NCBI GenBank assembly: GCA_018968885.1
Contig: JAGWZK010000016.1
Coordinates: forward strand, 24,602-88,601
Origin: Planctomycetota bacterium
GTDB taxonomy: Bacteria; Planctomycetota; Phycisphaerae; Phycisphaerales; UBA1924
Direction of reading: 5' to 3'
Length of the DNA: 64,000 nucleotides
Each line of letters starts with the position of its first letter. The first letter of the stretch is position 1. Under the pieces are notes generated by a model that was not told the origin of the DNA, did not search any database, and worked only from the letters and a program-made list of their open reading frames with translations. The position numbers and the translations under genes are program-made. Below, piece after piece: positions 53,939-62,731 of this stretch.

Positions 53939-54748
53939 TCAGCGTCGCGTGCGATGCTCAGTGGAAAGATCTGTGGATCGGCCGCGCAAGCGATTCCAAA
54001 GGTTGTAGAAGGGATTCGTTCCGGAGCCACTGCCGCCGATGAGCGTCGTGAAGGGTGCGGCATCGCGGGCTTGCACCAGCGCGGCCAGTGCCGAGGAGTT
54101 AGCGGTCATGACCTGTGTCAGGGCACGGTGCCACGCGGTGGTCGAAACAGGGTCGGGCGTGGGAACACTTTGAAAGCGGATCAGGACTTCGGGCTTTTGA
54201 TCGAGCCAGAAGGTGTATTCGATGGCGACACTCACGACGCGGCATGTGGGAAATCTCGCTGCCAGTGCCGAGACGCCGGGGCGAATCTCGATGGGCAAGC
54301 GCACGTCGACAAACTGTCCCTGAGGAGTCAGCATGAGCGTTGGTTTGGAAAGCGCGGCAAAGCGTTGATCGACAAACTCGAGCATGGCGGCCATGCTCGC
54401 GGGGTTGTCAGGATGAATGCCGAAGATGCCGATCTTGCGGAGAATCTGGAATTTTTGAAGTTGCGTGGCATCCATCGGCGCGATACCGCGACGAGCCGGC
54501 CAGAGCGTGGATGCGAGGGCCAGGCCGATCATGGGATCCCACCAGGATTGGTGATTCATCACGACCAACAGTGGCTGCGAGAGATCGGCGACGGAGCGTG
54601 CGGCGTCGAGTGTGTCGGTGACTATACGAACCGCGTGAAAGCGTCCGGGGATGAGTTTGGCGGTCACGTACCACGTGAAAACAGGCGCGATGCGAGGGGA
54701 GTAGGCATCGGGAAGAAGAAGAGAAGTTGGAGCATCAGCGAGGGCCAT
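53939..54748 (-). CDS. PlsC-type acyltransferase of the carotenoid cluster
   Basis: 269 residues from the ATG at 54748, which overlaps the desaturase stop by one base (TGATG). The catalytic motif 'LLVVMNHQSWWDPMIGLALA' has H-x4-D in the form NHQSWWD; a later 'LTPQGQFVD' stands where F-P-E-G usually is, so the second motif is altered. In staphyloxanthin-type pathways an acyltransferase caps the glycosylated carotenoid acid; by position this could do the same. A glycosyltransferase is not seen nearby. Confidence 0.72.
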   Translation of the reverse strand: MALADAPTSLLLPDAYSPRIAPVFTWYVTAKLIPGRFHAVRIVTDTLDAARSVADLSQPLLVVMNHQSWWDPMIGLALASTLWPARRGIAPMDATQLQKFQILRKIGIFGIHPDNPASMAAMLEFVDQRFAALSKPTLMLTPQGQFVDVRLPIEIRPGVSALAARFPTCRVVSVAIEYTFWLDQKPEVLIRFQSVPTPDPVSTTAWHRALTQVMTANSSALAALVQARDAAPFTTLIGGSGSGTNPFYNLWNRLRGRSTDLSTEHRTRR

Positions 54749-56361
54749 CACACCAGCGCGGGTTCGCGTGCAGCGGAGCTATTGGTTCGCGCTTCAGCAT
54801 CCAGAGCGGGACCGAGTTCAAGATCAGGCAGTGTTGCCCCGAAATCCTGCAACACGCACCGAGCAGCCGTCACACCACTCATCGTCACCATCGGCACTCC
54901 GGGGCCGGGGTTGGTGCTGCCCCCACCCAGATACAGACCCTTGATGATCGGGCAGCGATTGCGGGGCTTAAAGCCACCGGCGAGTTTGCCGTGGCTGGCG
55001 AGGCCATAGATCGCGCCACCCTCGGCGTTGTACATGGTGTCGATCATCGCGGGTGAAAGGTGCCGCTCGACCACGATGTGCTGATCGATATCCTGCATGC
55101 CGAATGAACGGAGCTTGGCCATGATCACGGGCTTGTAACGCTCCAGCAAGCCGCCACTGCCTTCCCAGATCTGACCGGGGCGTTGATATGCCGTATGCAC
55201 GAGGATGTAGAGGGCCTCGCCACCGGGGGGGGCCTGATGCTCATCGGTGCGCGATGGCACAGCCAAGTAGAGCGTCGGGTCCGCGGCAGGAATGCCTTTG
55301 GTGTAGATATCTTCAAACTCGGCGCGGCTGTCTTTGCTGAAGATGAAGTTGTGATGAGCCAGGTGCTCATAGCGACGATTCAGCCCCAGATAGAGCACCA
55401 CACCAGAGCAGGCGGGGGTGTACTTTCGGGCGATGGATTGCTGCCGCGAATTGGCCTCGGCCGTGCCCACCAGCGAGGTGTACGTCCGCTGCACATCGCA
55501 ATTCGAGAGCACGGCATCGGCCTTGATTTCGCGGCCGTTGGCAAGGTTCACGCCGGTAGCGACGTTGTTGTTAGTGGTGATACGAGCGACCTTTTCACCC
55601 AGCACAAACTCGACACCGATTTCACCGGCGATGCGTTCCAAGGCCTCGGCCCACTTGCGCGTGCCACCCATGCTGTACCACACGCCGTGATCGGTCTGGG
55701 CACTGGCGATCAGCGAGAGAATCGCGGGCGCCAGAAATGGACTGGAGCCAACGTACTGCATGAAGTGTTCGACCAGCTGCCTCAGGTGCGGCTCATTGAT
55801 CATGCCGTGAGCCGTCGCAGCGACTGTCGAGTGCATGCGCATCGCAAGCACATCTTTGAGGATGGCGGGGTCGTTGCTCCCCTTGGCAAACATCATGTCC
55901 TTGACGCCTTCGAGATCTTTGTAGTAGAAGACCTTCTCGCTTAGTCGCTGCATGCGTCGCGCGTAGCCGATGAATTTTTTGTACCCATCACCGGGACGCA
56001 TGAGGGGGAACTGCTGATCGAGTTGCCGAGCCATCGTCTCGACATCGCGGCGGAGGTTGATCACAGTGCCATCTTCATAGAAGCATCGCCACTGCGGATC
56101 AAGATCAACGAGTTGGATGTAATCCTCCACACGCCGACCACTACGGCGGATGATGCCAGCCAGCACCTGGGGCAGAGTGAGAATCGTCGGCCCCATGTCA
56201 AAGGAGAAGCCCCCTTCGCGGAGCACGTTCATCTTGCCACCCGCGTGGCGATTCTGATCGACGAGGGTGACGCGGATGCCGCGGCTGGCGAGTTCAACGC
56301 TTGCCGCCAAACCGGCCAGACCGGCTCCGACGACGACGACATGCTTGTTTGACAATCCCAT
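54748..56361 (-). CDS. Carotenoid desaturase/oxidase, CrtI/CrtN/CrtP family
   Basis: 537 residues from the ATG at 56361 (GGAAA seven bases upstream). FAD-binding 'VVVVGAGLAGLAASVELASR', 'GGKMNVLREGGFSFDMGPTI' (family signature) and the C-terminal 'GLYLGGGSTNPGPGVPMVTM', as in phytoene and diapophytoene desaturases. Whether it desaturates or oxidises terminal methyl groups (CrtP-like) cannot be told from sequence; the aldehyde dehydrogenase beside it favours one of the pair being the oxidase. Confidence 0.88.
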   Translation of the reverse strand: MGLSNKHVVVVGAGLAGLAASVELASRGIRVTLVDQNRHAGGKMNVLREGGFSFDMGPTILTLPQVLAGIIRRSGRRVEDYIQLVDLDPQWRCFYEDGTVINLRRDVETMARQLDQQFPLMRPGDGYKKFIGYARRMQRLSEKVFYYKDLEGVKDMMFAKGSNDPAILKDVLAMRMHSTVAATAHGMINEPHLRQLVEHFMQYVGSSPFLAPAILSLIASAQTDHGVWYSMGGTRKWAEALERIAGEIGVEFVLGEKVARITTNNNVATGVNLANGREIKADAVLSNCDVQRTYTSLVGTAEANSRQQSIARKYTPACSGVVLYLGLNRRYEHLAHHNFIFSKDSRAEFEDIYTKGIPAADPTLYLAVPSRTDEHQAPPGGEALYILVHTAYQRPGQIWEGSGGLLERYKPVIMAKLRSFGMQDIDQHIVVERHLSPAMIDTMYNAEGGAIYGLASHGKLAGGFKPRNRCPIIKGLYLGGGSTNPGPGVPMVTMSGVTAARCVLQDFGATLPDLELGPALDAEARTNSSAAREPALV

Positions 56362-56379
56362 GGTGATTTCCGTTCTCAA

Positions 56380-57798
56380 TCAGCGTCCGTACCAACGCTG
56401 GATGAATCTGAAGAGTTGTTCGGTGATCTTTGGCAAGGGTTCGCCCAATGGTGGGCGGAGGATTCGGCTGGTGCTGGTGATATAGAGAGGTTTGGTGAGG
56501 GCCAGCAGCCCTTCACGCCCCTGCGTAACACCCCAACCGGCCAAGCCACTGGCCCCGATACCAACCAATGGCCCCGCAGTGGGCATGATGCAATCGTTGA
56601 TGGTGACGGTGCCGGAGCCGAGGGATGGTGCCAATGCCTGCGCCGCGGCAACATCCGCGGTGAAGATGCTTGTGGCAAGGTATTGACCAGCAGCGCGGTG
56701 GATAGCGAGCATGTGGTCGAGAGATTCGCAGCAAATAACCGCAATGGCGGGGCCGAAATGATCACCTTTGACCAATTCGGCATTGGCAGGGCAATCGACG
56801 ATGGCGAGGGGAACCAGGGAGTTTTCCTGCGGCGGTTCCAAAATTCCGGAAAGTGAGCGGCCACCATGTTGAGCGGCTTTGTAGGCCAGATCAAAGGTGT
56901 GATTCGCGGCGTGCGAATCGATCAGGCGACGGGGTCGAACTCCTGCTGCCAAGGGTGAGAGGGCGGCCAGGAAGCGGTCGTAGACGGCGGCATGCACGAG
57001 TGCGCGGCGGGGGCCCATGCACGTCTGCCCACCGTTGAACTCGACTCCGTTCCAGATCGACTTGGCGGCAAGCACCGGATCGGCATCAGCCAATACCAAT
57101 GCCGAATCGCGTCCGGAACACTCCAGCGTGCTGGGGGTAAGGGTCGCCGCGAGCGTGCGAGCGATGGCCTGGCCCACGGGTGTGGAACCGGTGAAGATGA
57201 CGTGATCAAATTGCCGTGTCTCCAGCAGCGTGCGCCCAGCCTCGCGGGTGGCGGCGGTCCAGCTGAGCACCGATTGCGGGCAACCTGCCTCGCGAGCGAT
57301 GCACAAAAGCAATTCCTGTGTGCGCGGCGCATGTTCGCTGGGCTTGACGGTCACGCGATTGCCAGCAAAGAGGGCCTGCACCAACTGCACACCCAGCAGG
57401 TGAACGGGATAGTTCCATGTCGCGATGATGGCAATGTGACCCAGCGGCACACGCTGCACCCAGACTTTTTGTCCGAGTGTGAGCACTCCTCCACCACGCT
57501 GGCGGCGAGGTTTGAGTTCGGCCTCGCCACTATTCTCCAACCACTTACACACGGCAAGCAGCGGACCGACATCGCCCATCAGTCCTTCGTGCAGGGGCTT
57601 GCCGACTTCCGCTTGCATCAACTGCGCAAGGTCGCGAGCGCGGGTGGCGATCAGGCGACGGAATGAACGAACCCAGAGACGACGCTCTTGGATTGGCCAC
57701 GACGCGATGGCGGGTGCGCTGCTCAGCGTTGGCATCATATCAGACACGGTGATGTGACTGGAGCGAAGGTGAGGTTGAGATGGATGAGCAACACTCAT
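56380..57798 (-). CDS. Aldehyde dehydrogenase of the carotenoid cluster
   Basis: About 472 residues from the ATG at 57798; the open frame continues upstream (to 58071) across the divergent gene's start and lacks conserved sequence. Catalytic Glu in 'TLECSGRDSALVLADADP', catalytic Cys in 'VEFNGGQTCMGPRRALVHAA' and NAD contacts 'WNYPVHLLGVQLVQALFAGN'. The C-terminal helix is hydrophobic. It fits the AldH/CrtNc group that turns diapolycopene or diaponeurosporene aldehyde into the acid. No Shine-Dalgarno is seen, so the start may be later. Confidence 0.82.
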   Translation of the reverse strand: MSVAHPSQPHLRSSHITVSDMMPTLSSAPAIASWPIQERRLWVRSFRRLIATRARDLAQLMQAEVGKPLHEGLMGDVGPLLAVCKWLENSGEAELKPRRQRGGGVLTLGQKVWVQRVPLGHIAIIATWNYPVHLLGVQLVQALFAGNRVTVKPSEHAPRTQELLLCIAREAGCPQSVLSWTAATREAGRTLLETRQFDHVIFTGSTPVGQAIARTLAATLTPSTLECSGRDSALVLADADPVLAAKSIWNGVEFNGGQTCMGPRRALVHAAVYDRFLAALSPLAAGVRPRRLIDSHAANHTFDLAYKAAQHGGRSLSGILEPPQENSLVPLAIVDCPANAELVKGDHFGPAIAVICCESLDHMLAIHRAAGQYLATSIFTADVAAAQALAPSLGSGTVTINDCIMPTAGPLVGIGASGLAGWGVTQGREGLLALTKPLYITSTSRILRPPLGEPLPKITEQLFRFIQRWYGR

Positions 57799-57980
57799 GA
57801 GAATGCTGAAAGACAATTCGGGTACGCAGGCCCGATGGGGGATTGTTGCCTGCTTGCGGGCATTGTCATGCGTGGCGGCTTGCGGAAACACAGGTGAATC
57901 CGGGCACCAATGGCTATCGAAAGGGGTGGGAGCGGGGTAGACTCGTCCTTTCCAAGATCGGGTTTGCCATTGATCTGACG

Positions 57981-59603
57981 ATGAGCACAATAGAACTTCC
58001 AACTTCGCTCTCAAATCGCTCCGATGTGCAGAGCTCGACGCGTCGCGTCGCTTCGCCTGTGAAGGGTTCAACAGCGGACGCCTCCCAGGGCTCCGTCGCC
58101 ATCATCGGTGCTGGGCCTGGGGGATTAGCCGCAGCCGTCATGCTCGCGGCGCAGGGGTTTGCGGTCACCATCTACGAGGCCCAGCCCGTCATCGGAGGCC
58201 GCACCGCGCGGATTACGCGCGGCGATTTCCACTTTGACACCGGGCCGACGTTTTTCCTGATGCCCTATGTGCTGGAAGAGGTCTTCGCCGCCGCAGGACG
58301 CAGAATGGCGGATTACGTCGATCTCAAGCGTCTCGACCCGATGTACCGACTGGTCATCGGACGCAAGGGCCGCGACCCATTGACCCTCGACACCACGCAG
58401 AATATCAGCGAGATGGCGAAACGGATCAGCGCGGTCAACCCACGAGACGGCGCGGCATTCGCACAGTTCATCGCCGACAATCGATACAAGCTTCGCCACT
58501 CTGAGTCGATTCTCCGCAATCCCTTGAACAACCTCACTGACCTTTTCGGCTCAGAGCTGTGGAAAGACACCCTCAAAGTCGCGCCGGTCCTGGCCCCACA
58601 CAAGAGCGTGCATGATCTCCTGGGCAAATACTTTGAAGATGAATTCATCAAGCTTGCCGTGTGCTTTCAATCCAAGTACCTGGGCATGTCTCCCTACGAC
58701 TGTCCCTCTCTCTTCACGATTCTTCCCTTTATTGAGTATGAATACGGCATCTGGCACCCCATCGGTGGCTGCAATGCGCTGATGAAGGGTCTGGCCGATG
58801 TCGCACGGGAACTGGGCGTTGAGGTTCGTCTCAACGCTCCAGTAACATCCGTTGCCTTTGACTCCCCCACTGCTCGTCAGGCCAAGGGCGTCGTCGTGCA
58901 TGGCGAATTGCAAAAGCACGATCACATCGTGATGAATGCCGATGCTTCGCATGCGCTCAAGACACTCGTCCCCGCGGCACAACGGCGCACGTATACCGAT
59001 GAGCACCTGGACTCGCGCAAATATTCCTGCTCTACCTTCATGATGTATCTGGGAATCGACGGCGCCATCGACCTCCCTCACCACACCATCTGTGTCAGCG
59101 AAAGTTACACGAAAAACCTGGAAGAGATCAGCGCGTCGGGCGCGATCCCCGCTGATCCTTCCGTCTATGTGTGCAATCCATCGCGTCTGGATCCCACACT
59201 CGCTCCACCCGGAAAGTCCTCTCTTTACATTCTCGTTCCCGTCGCCAACAACAAGATCGGTCCGGTCGACTGGGCTGCGGCAACTCCGGACTTCCGCCGC
59301 CGAACCTTCCAACAGCTTTCCAAGGTGCTTGGCCTGCACAATCTGGAATCCCGCATCGAGCAGGAACTCATCTACACCCCTGCCGATTGGCAACGTATGG
59401 GGATCAATCACGGCGCCACGTTCAACCTGGCACACAACCTGACCCAGATGCTTCACTGGCGGCCGCGCAATCGCCTCCCTGACACCGACAACCTTTACCT
59501 CGTCGGTGGCGGCACGCACCCCGGCTCCGGCCTTCCCACCATCTTCCTCTCTGCGCAGATCACCAGCCGCCTGATTGGCGGGCGGGTCGCCAAAGGCACT
59601 TGA
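57981..59603 (+). CDS. Second carotenoid desaturase/oxidase, CrtI/CrtN family
   Basis: 540 residues from the ATG at 57981, divergent from the aldehyde dehydrogenase. Dinucleotide fold 'VAIIGAGPGGLAAAVMLAAQ', 'GGRTARITRGDFHFDTGPTF' and C-terminal 'LYLVGGGTHPGSGLPTIFLS'. A ~40-residue Ser/Thr-rich N-terminus precedes the fold. It is about as far from the first desaturase as paralogues with different jobs usually are, so one is probably the desaturase and the other the terminal oxidase. Confidence 0.88.
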   Translation: MSTIELPTSLSNRSDVQSSTRRVASPVKGSTADASQGSVAIIGAGPGGLAAAVMLAAQGFAVTIYEAQPVIGGRTARITRGDFHFDTGPTFFLMPYVLEEVFAAAGRRMADYVDLKRLDPMYRLVIGRKGRDPLTLDTTQNISEMAKRISAVNPRDGAAFAQFIADNRYKLRHSESILRNPLNNLTDLFGSELWKDTLKVAPVLAPHKSVHDLLGKYFEDEFIKLAVCFQSKYLGMSPYDCPSLFTILPFIEYEYGIWHPIGGCNALMKGLADVARELGVEVRLNAPVTSVAFDSPTARQAKGVVVHGELQKHDHIVMNADASHALKTLVPAAQRRTYTDEHLDSRKYSCSTFMMYLGIDGAIDLPHHTICVSESYTKNLEEISASGAIPADPSVYVCNPSRLDPTLAPPGKSSLYILVPVANNKIGPVDWAAATPDFRRRTFQQLSKVLGLHNLESRIEQELIYTPADWQRMGINHGATFNLAHNLTQMLHWRPRNRLPDTDNLYLVGGGTHPGSGLPTIFLSAQITSRLIGGRVAKGT

Positions 59604-59762
59604 CTTGCACGTGTCGCGTCCGAGAATCGTGGCGATCCTGCATCAACGCCGTCAGTACAACCCCCTACTTGTGTCACGATACTGCACTTTCTCCTCGATC
59701 TTGACCGGGGTTGTCGCTACGTTGATGCGGCGTCGTGGTGTTCTCCCAGAGGAAGTCAACGC

Positions 59763-60626
59763 ATGTCTGTTCGGAATGTGTGCAAGCCCTACGCGTGTGT
59801 GGGCGCGATACTGATCCTCGGGTTCGCTGCGTCGTCGGCAGCGGCCCAATCCACGGTCACTTTGCGACCGGTGCGCGACAATTCAATCTATCAGGCAACG
59901 ACGGGGAACCTCTCCAACGGCGCTGGTGAATATCTCTTTGCCGGGCGCACGGCGACGGGCAGCATCCGCCGCGCGTTGGTGCGATTTGATTTCACTTCCA
60001 TTCCGGCCAATGCCACCATCACCAACGTATCACTCTCGTTGAATGTCTCCCGCTTTGCCTCCGGCGCGCGCGACATCGCGGTGCACCGCCTGCTTCGCGA
60101 GTTTGGCGAAGGAACCAGCAACGCCGCCGGTCAGGAAGGGCGCGGAGCGACCGCTCGCACCAACGACGCCACCTGGCTCCATACTTTCTGGAACACCCAG
60201 ACGTGGTCCACCGCGGGTGGAGACTTTGTCAGCACCCCTTCGACTGTCAGCACATTCTCCGGGTTGGGCCCGATCGTCTTTGAGTCGGCGCAGATGCTCG
60301 CCGATGTCCGCGCCTGGCACGCCCGCCCATCAAACAACACCGGCTGGATTCTGCTTGGCGATGAGACCATCACCACCACCGCGATGCGCTTTGACAGCCG
60401 CGAGATCACCGGCGGCGTGACGGCGCCAAAGCTGACCGTGGAGTTCACCGTGCCGCCGACGTGCGCGCCGGATTTCAACGCCGACACAGTGCTGGACTTC
60501 TTTGACTATCTGGATTTCGTGCAGGCGTACGCCGCCGGATCCAACACCGCCGACTACAACGGTGATACCACGGTTGATCTGTTTGACTATCTGGATTTCG
60601 TCGCGGCATTTGCCGCCGGATGCTGA
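59763..60626 (+). CDS. Secreted DNRLRE-like protein with GC-dockerin (copy 1)
   Basis: 287 residues with GAGGAAG before the ATG and a signal peptide ending 'SSAAAQS'. The body starts 'VTLRPVRDNSIYQATTGNLS' and has 'RALVRFDFTSIPANATITNV' and 'FDSREITGGVTAPKLTVEF', the pattern of the DNRLRE/disaggregatase-related domain, a beta-sandwich often found on surface and carbohydrate-related proteins. The C-terminal two loops (residues 236-287) end in Gly-Cys. It stands 31 bases before its paralogue. Confidence 0.82.
   Translation: MSVRNVCKPYACVGAILILGFAASSAAAQSTVTLRPVRDNSIYQATTGNLSNGAGEYLFAGRTATGSIRRALVRFDFTSIPANATITNVSLSLNVSRFASGARDIAVHRLLREFGEGTSNAAGQEGRGATARTNDATWLHTFWNTQTWSTAGGDFVSTPSTVSTFSGLGPIVFESAQMLADVRAWHARPSNNTGWILLGDETITTTAMRFDSREITGGVTAPKLTVEFTVPPTCAPDFNADTVLDFFDYLDFVQAYAAGSNTADYNGDTTVDLFDYLDFVAAFAAGC
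60468..60623 (+). repeat. GC-type dockerin module, two loops
   Basis: DFNADTVLDFFDYLDF and DYNGDTTVDLFDYLDF, the most divergent of the set, ending in Gly-Cys. Confidence 0.85.
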
Positions 60627-60656
60627 ATATTCCCCGCTCGTCACAGGAGATGGATC

Positions 60657-61499
60657 ATGACTCTCGCTCGCCCTGCCCTCGCCACTTTGCTGCTTTCCGC
60701 ATCCCTCACCGCTTCACTCACCCTCCCACGGGCCTCCGCCGACACGGTGACGCTCGTCGCCGTCAAAGACAACACACTCTTTGAAGACATTGGCGGACTG
60801 CTGTCCAGCGGCGCGGGTCAATACATCTTCGCCGGCAACACCTCCGGTGCCAGCGCGCGGCGCGGTCTTCTCCAGTTCGATCTTTCCAGCATTCCTGCGA
60901 CAGCGCAGATCCAATCCGTGACCCTGGACATCAATGTCTCCCGCATCGCGCGTGGAGGCGAGATGCTCAGCATCTATCGCGTGCTGGAATCCTGGGGCGA
61001 AGGGACCAGCGACTCTGGCTCCGGCGGCTCGGGCGCATCGGCGGCCCCCGGTGATGCGACATGGGTGCACCGCTCATTCAACAGCGTGAACTGGGGCAAC
61101 ATCGGCGGCTTCTTCAACAACGTCCCCTTCGCCACCGCTTCGGTTTCTCTCGGCCACGTCACCTTCTCGACGCCTGGATTGGCAGGTCTGGTCGGCAGTT
61201 GGGTTTCCGATCCATCGCAGAACTTCGGCATGCTGGTGCAAGGAGATGAGTCTTCGACCAGTACCGCCATCCGCTTCGACAGCCGGGAGAACAGCGTTCC
61301 CGCGAATCGCCCGCGGCTGATCGTCACGTATGTCTGCGTTGCCGATTACAACCAGGACACGGTCATCGATTTCTTTGATTACCTGGATTTCGTCGCCGAT
61401 TTCTCCTCGAACGCGGCCGGAGCCGACTTCAACGCCGACACCGTGATCGACTTCTTTGATTACCTCGACTTTGTGGCGGCATTCAGCAGCGGATGCTGA
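60657..61499 (+). CDS. Secreted DNRLRE-like protein with GC-dockerin (copy 2)
   Basis: 280 residues with AGGAGATG before the ATG and a signal peptide to 'LPRASADT'. It parallels copy 1 along its length ('VTLVAVKDNTLFEDIGGLLS', 'RGLLQFDLSSIPATAQIQSV', 'FDSRENSVPANRPRLIVTY'), so the pair arose by tandem duplication. A Ser/Gly-rich loop of ~15 residues is unique to this copy. Ends in a two-loop GC-dockerin, then a strong terminator. Confidence 0.82.
   Translation: MTLARPALATLLLSASLTASLTLPRASADTVTLVAVKDNTLFEDIGGLLSSGAGQYIFAGNTSGASARRGLLQFDLSSIPATAQIQSVTLDINVSRIARGGEMLSIYRVLESWGEGTSDSGSGGSGASAAPGDATWVHRSFNSVNWGNIGGFFNNVPFATASVSLGHVTFSTPGLAGLVGSWVSDPSQNFGMLVQGDESSTSTAIRFDSRENSVPANRPRLIVTYVCVADYNQDTVIDFFDYLDFVADFSSNAAGADFNADTVIDFFDYLDFVAAFSSGC
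61341..61496 (+). repeat. GC-type dockerin module, two loops
   Basis: DYNQDTVIDFFDYLDF and DFNADTVIDFFDYLDF, ending in Gly-Cys. Confidence 0.85.
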
Positions 61500-61512
61500 G
61501 GTACAGACCCGG

Positions 61513-61526
61513 GGCATCAGGCATTA
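61513..61526. repeat. Heptamer pair GGCATCA-GGCATTA
   Basis: Two units of the same 7-base type as the array at 22881-22922, between the GC-dockerin gene and its terminator. Confidence 0.4.
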
Positions 61527-61534
61527 GCGAATCC

Positions 61535-61569
61535 AAAGGGCACTGTGTCACGCGACAGAGTGCCCTTTT
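61535..61569 (+). terminator. Rho-independent terminator of the DNRLRE pair
   Basis: AAAGGGCACT pairs with AGTGCCCTTT (10 of 10), an inner TGTC/GACA extends the stem past one mismatch, and the stem ends in TTTT. Confidence 0.88.
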
Positions 61570-61679
61570 GCGTTCCGCACTTTGCGTTTCTCCGCACACC
61601 TCGATTCATCCCAACTCACCCATCCACCCCTGGCACCACTCTGCCACTTCCGCTTTTCCATCTCCTACCCTTTCACAGC

Positions 61680-62195
61680 ATGGATGCGCAATCTCTTGAA
61701 ATCCTCAAGCTCGTGCTGCAGGCGGTGACCTCCACCTGCATCGCCGGTTCGTTCATCTACGGCGCGGTGCAGTTTCGCAACTACAAAAGAGCCCAGCACG
61801 TCGGCAACTTCATCCAGCTCGTCAAGATGCAGATGGACCTGCGCAAGATGCGGGTTGATCATCCCGAACTGGCCCGCGTCTTTCGCAACGATGTCAAGGA
61901 TCTTCCCACCGACAAGGAGATCCGCGAGTATTTCTTCGTGCTCATGCAGCTCAGCGTGTTTGAAATCGCCTGGTACAGCCACAAGCACGGCCAGTTGACC
62001 GATGATTACTTCCACAGCTGGCAGAAACGCATGGCCGAGATCGAGTCTGAGCCGAGTTTCCAGCGCATGTTCAACAACCCGGCGATGAAAATCCTTCACG
62101 ACGATTTTCAGGCGTACATCGAGAAGAATCTCGCCGATCTCAAGGCCCAGGGGAAGATGGATTCGCGCACAGGAACCACGATTCCGCGCCGCTGA
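61680..62195 (+). CDS. Small membrane-anchored helical protein of unknown function
   Basis: 171 residues from the ATG at 61680; the open frame before it is shadow. One N-terminal membrane helix (LVLQAVTSTCIAGSFIYGAV) is followed by a cytoplasmic helical domain, with 'QLVKMQMDLRKMRVDHPELA' and 'FEIAWYSHKHGQLTDDYFHS'. Not recognised as a named family. Confidence 0.7.
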   Translation: MDAQSLEILKLVLQAVTSTCIAGSFIYGAVQFRNYKRAQHVGNFIQLVKMQMDLRKMRVDHPELARVFRNDVKDLPTDKEIREYFFVLMQLSVFEIAWYSHKHGQLTDDYFHSWQKRMAEIESEPSFQRMFNNPAMKILHDDFQAYIEKNLADLKAQGKMDSRTGTTIPRR

Positions 62196-62209
62196 TGCCG
62201 CGCGTCGAA

Positions 62210-62728
62210 TCAGAGTGTCCGCCCCAGATAGATGGTTTTGGGGTCCGGATCCTGATTGAAGCGCTCGATCGTGACGAACCCGAGCGATTCGTACAACCTG
62301 CGCGCCGCGTGCAGTTCCGTGTCGCTGTCGAGCCAGATGTGTGTGTATCCCGCGGCCCTGGCGGCGGCCATGACGACCTCGCACATCCGCCGCGCCACCC
62401 CGCGCCCCCGCGCAGCGGGACGCGTGTACATCCGCTTGATCTCCCCCACTCGCCTGATCCGTTCGCGCGGCAAGTGACTCTTCACCGGACGCAAGGCGAT
62501 GCAGCCGATGGGTTCGACTTCGTCATCTTTCCACGCCAGCCATAAGCCGCCCATGGGGGACACATACTCGCCGGGGAGGTCCGCGAGTTCCTTCTCCACG
62601 TTCTGATGAGCAAAGCTCGCGCAGGCGAAATTGGAAATCGATGCGACGTACTCTGCGATGATGTTGCGGGCTGCGTGCAACTCCGCCTGGTTCCCTACCG
62701 CGCGAATGTCGATCGTGAATTCGGTCAT
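62210..62728 (-). CDS. GNAT N-acetyltransferase
   Basis: 172 residues. Acetyl-CoA loop 'MYTRPAARGRGVARRMCEVV' (R-G-x-G-x-A), then 'YTHIWLDSDTELHAARRLYE' and 'SLGFVTIERFNQDPDPKTIY'. The substrate is unknown; the last part resembles acetyltransferases of the phosphinothricin/amino-acid group. Ends 3 bases before the next GNAT gene's stop end, same direction. Confidence 0.88.
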   Translation of the reverse strand: MTEFTIDIRAVGNQAELHAARNIIAEYVASISNFACASFAHQNVEKELADLPGEYVSPMGGLWLAWKDDEVEPIGCIALRPVKSHLPRERIRRVGEIKRMYTRPAARGRGVARRMCEVVMAAARAAGYTHIWLDSDTELHAARRLYESLGFVTIERFNQDPDPKTIYLGRTL

Positions 62729-62731
62729 CGA

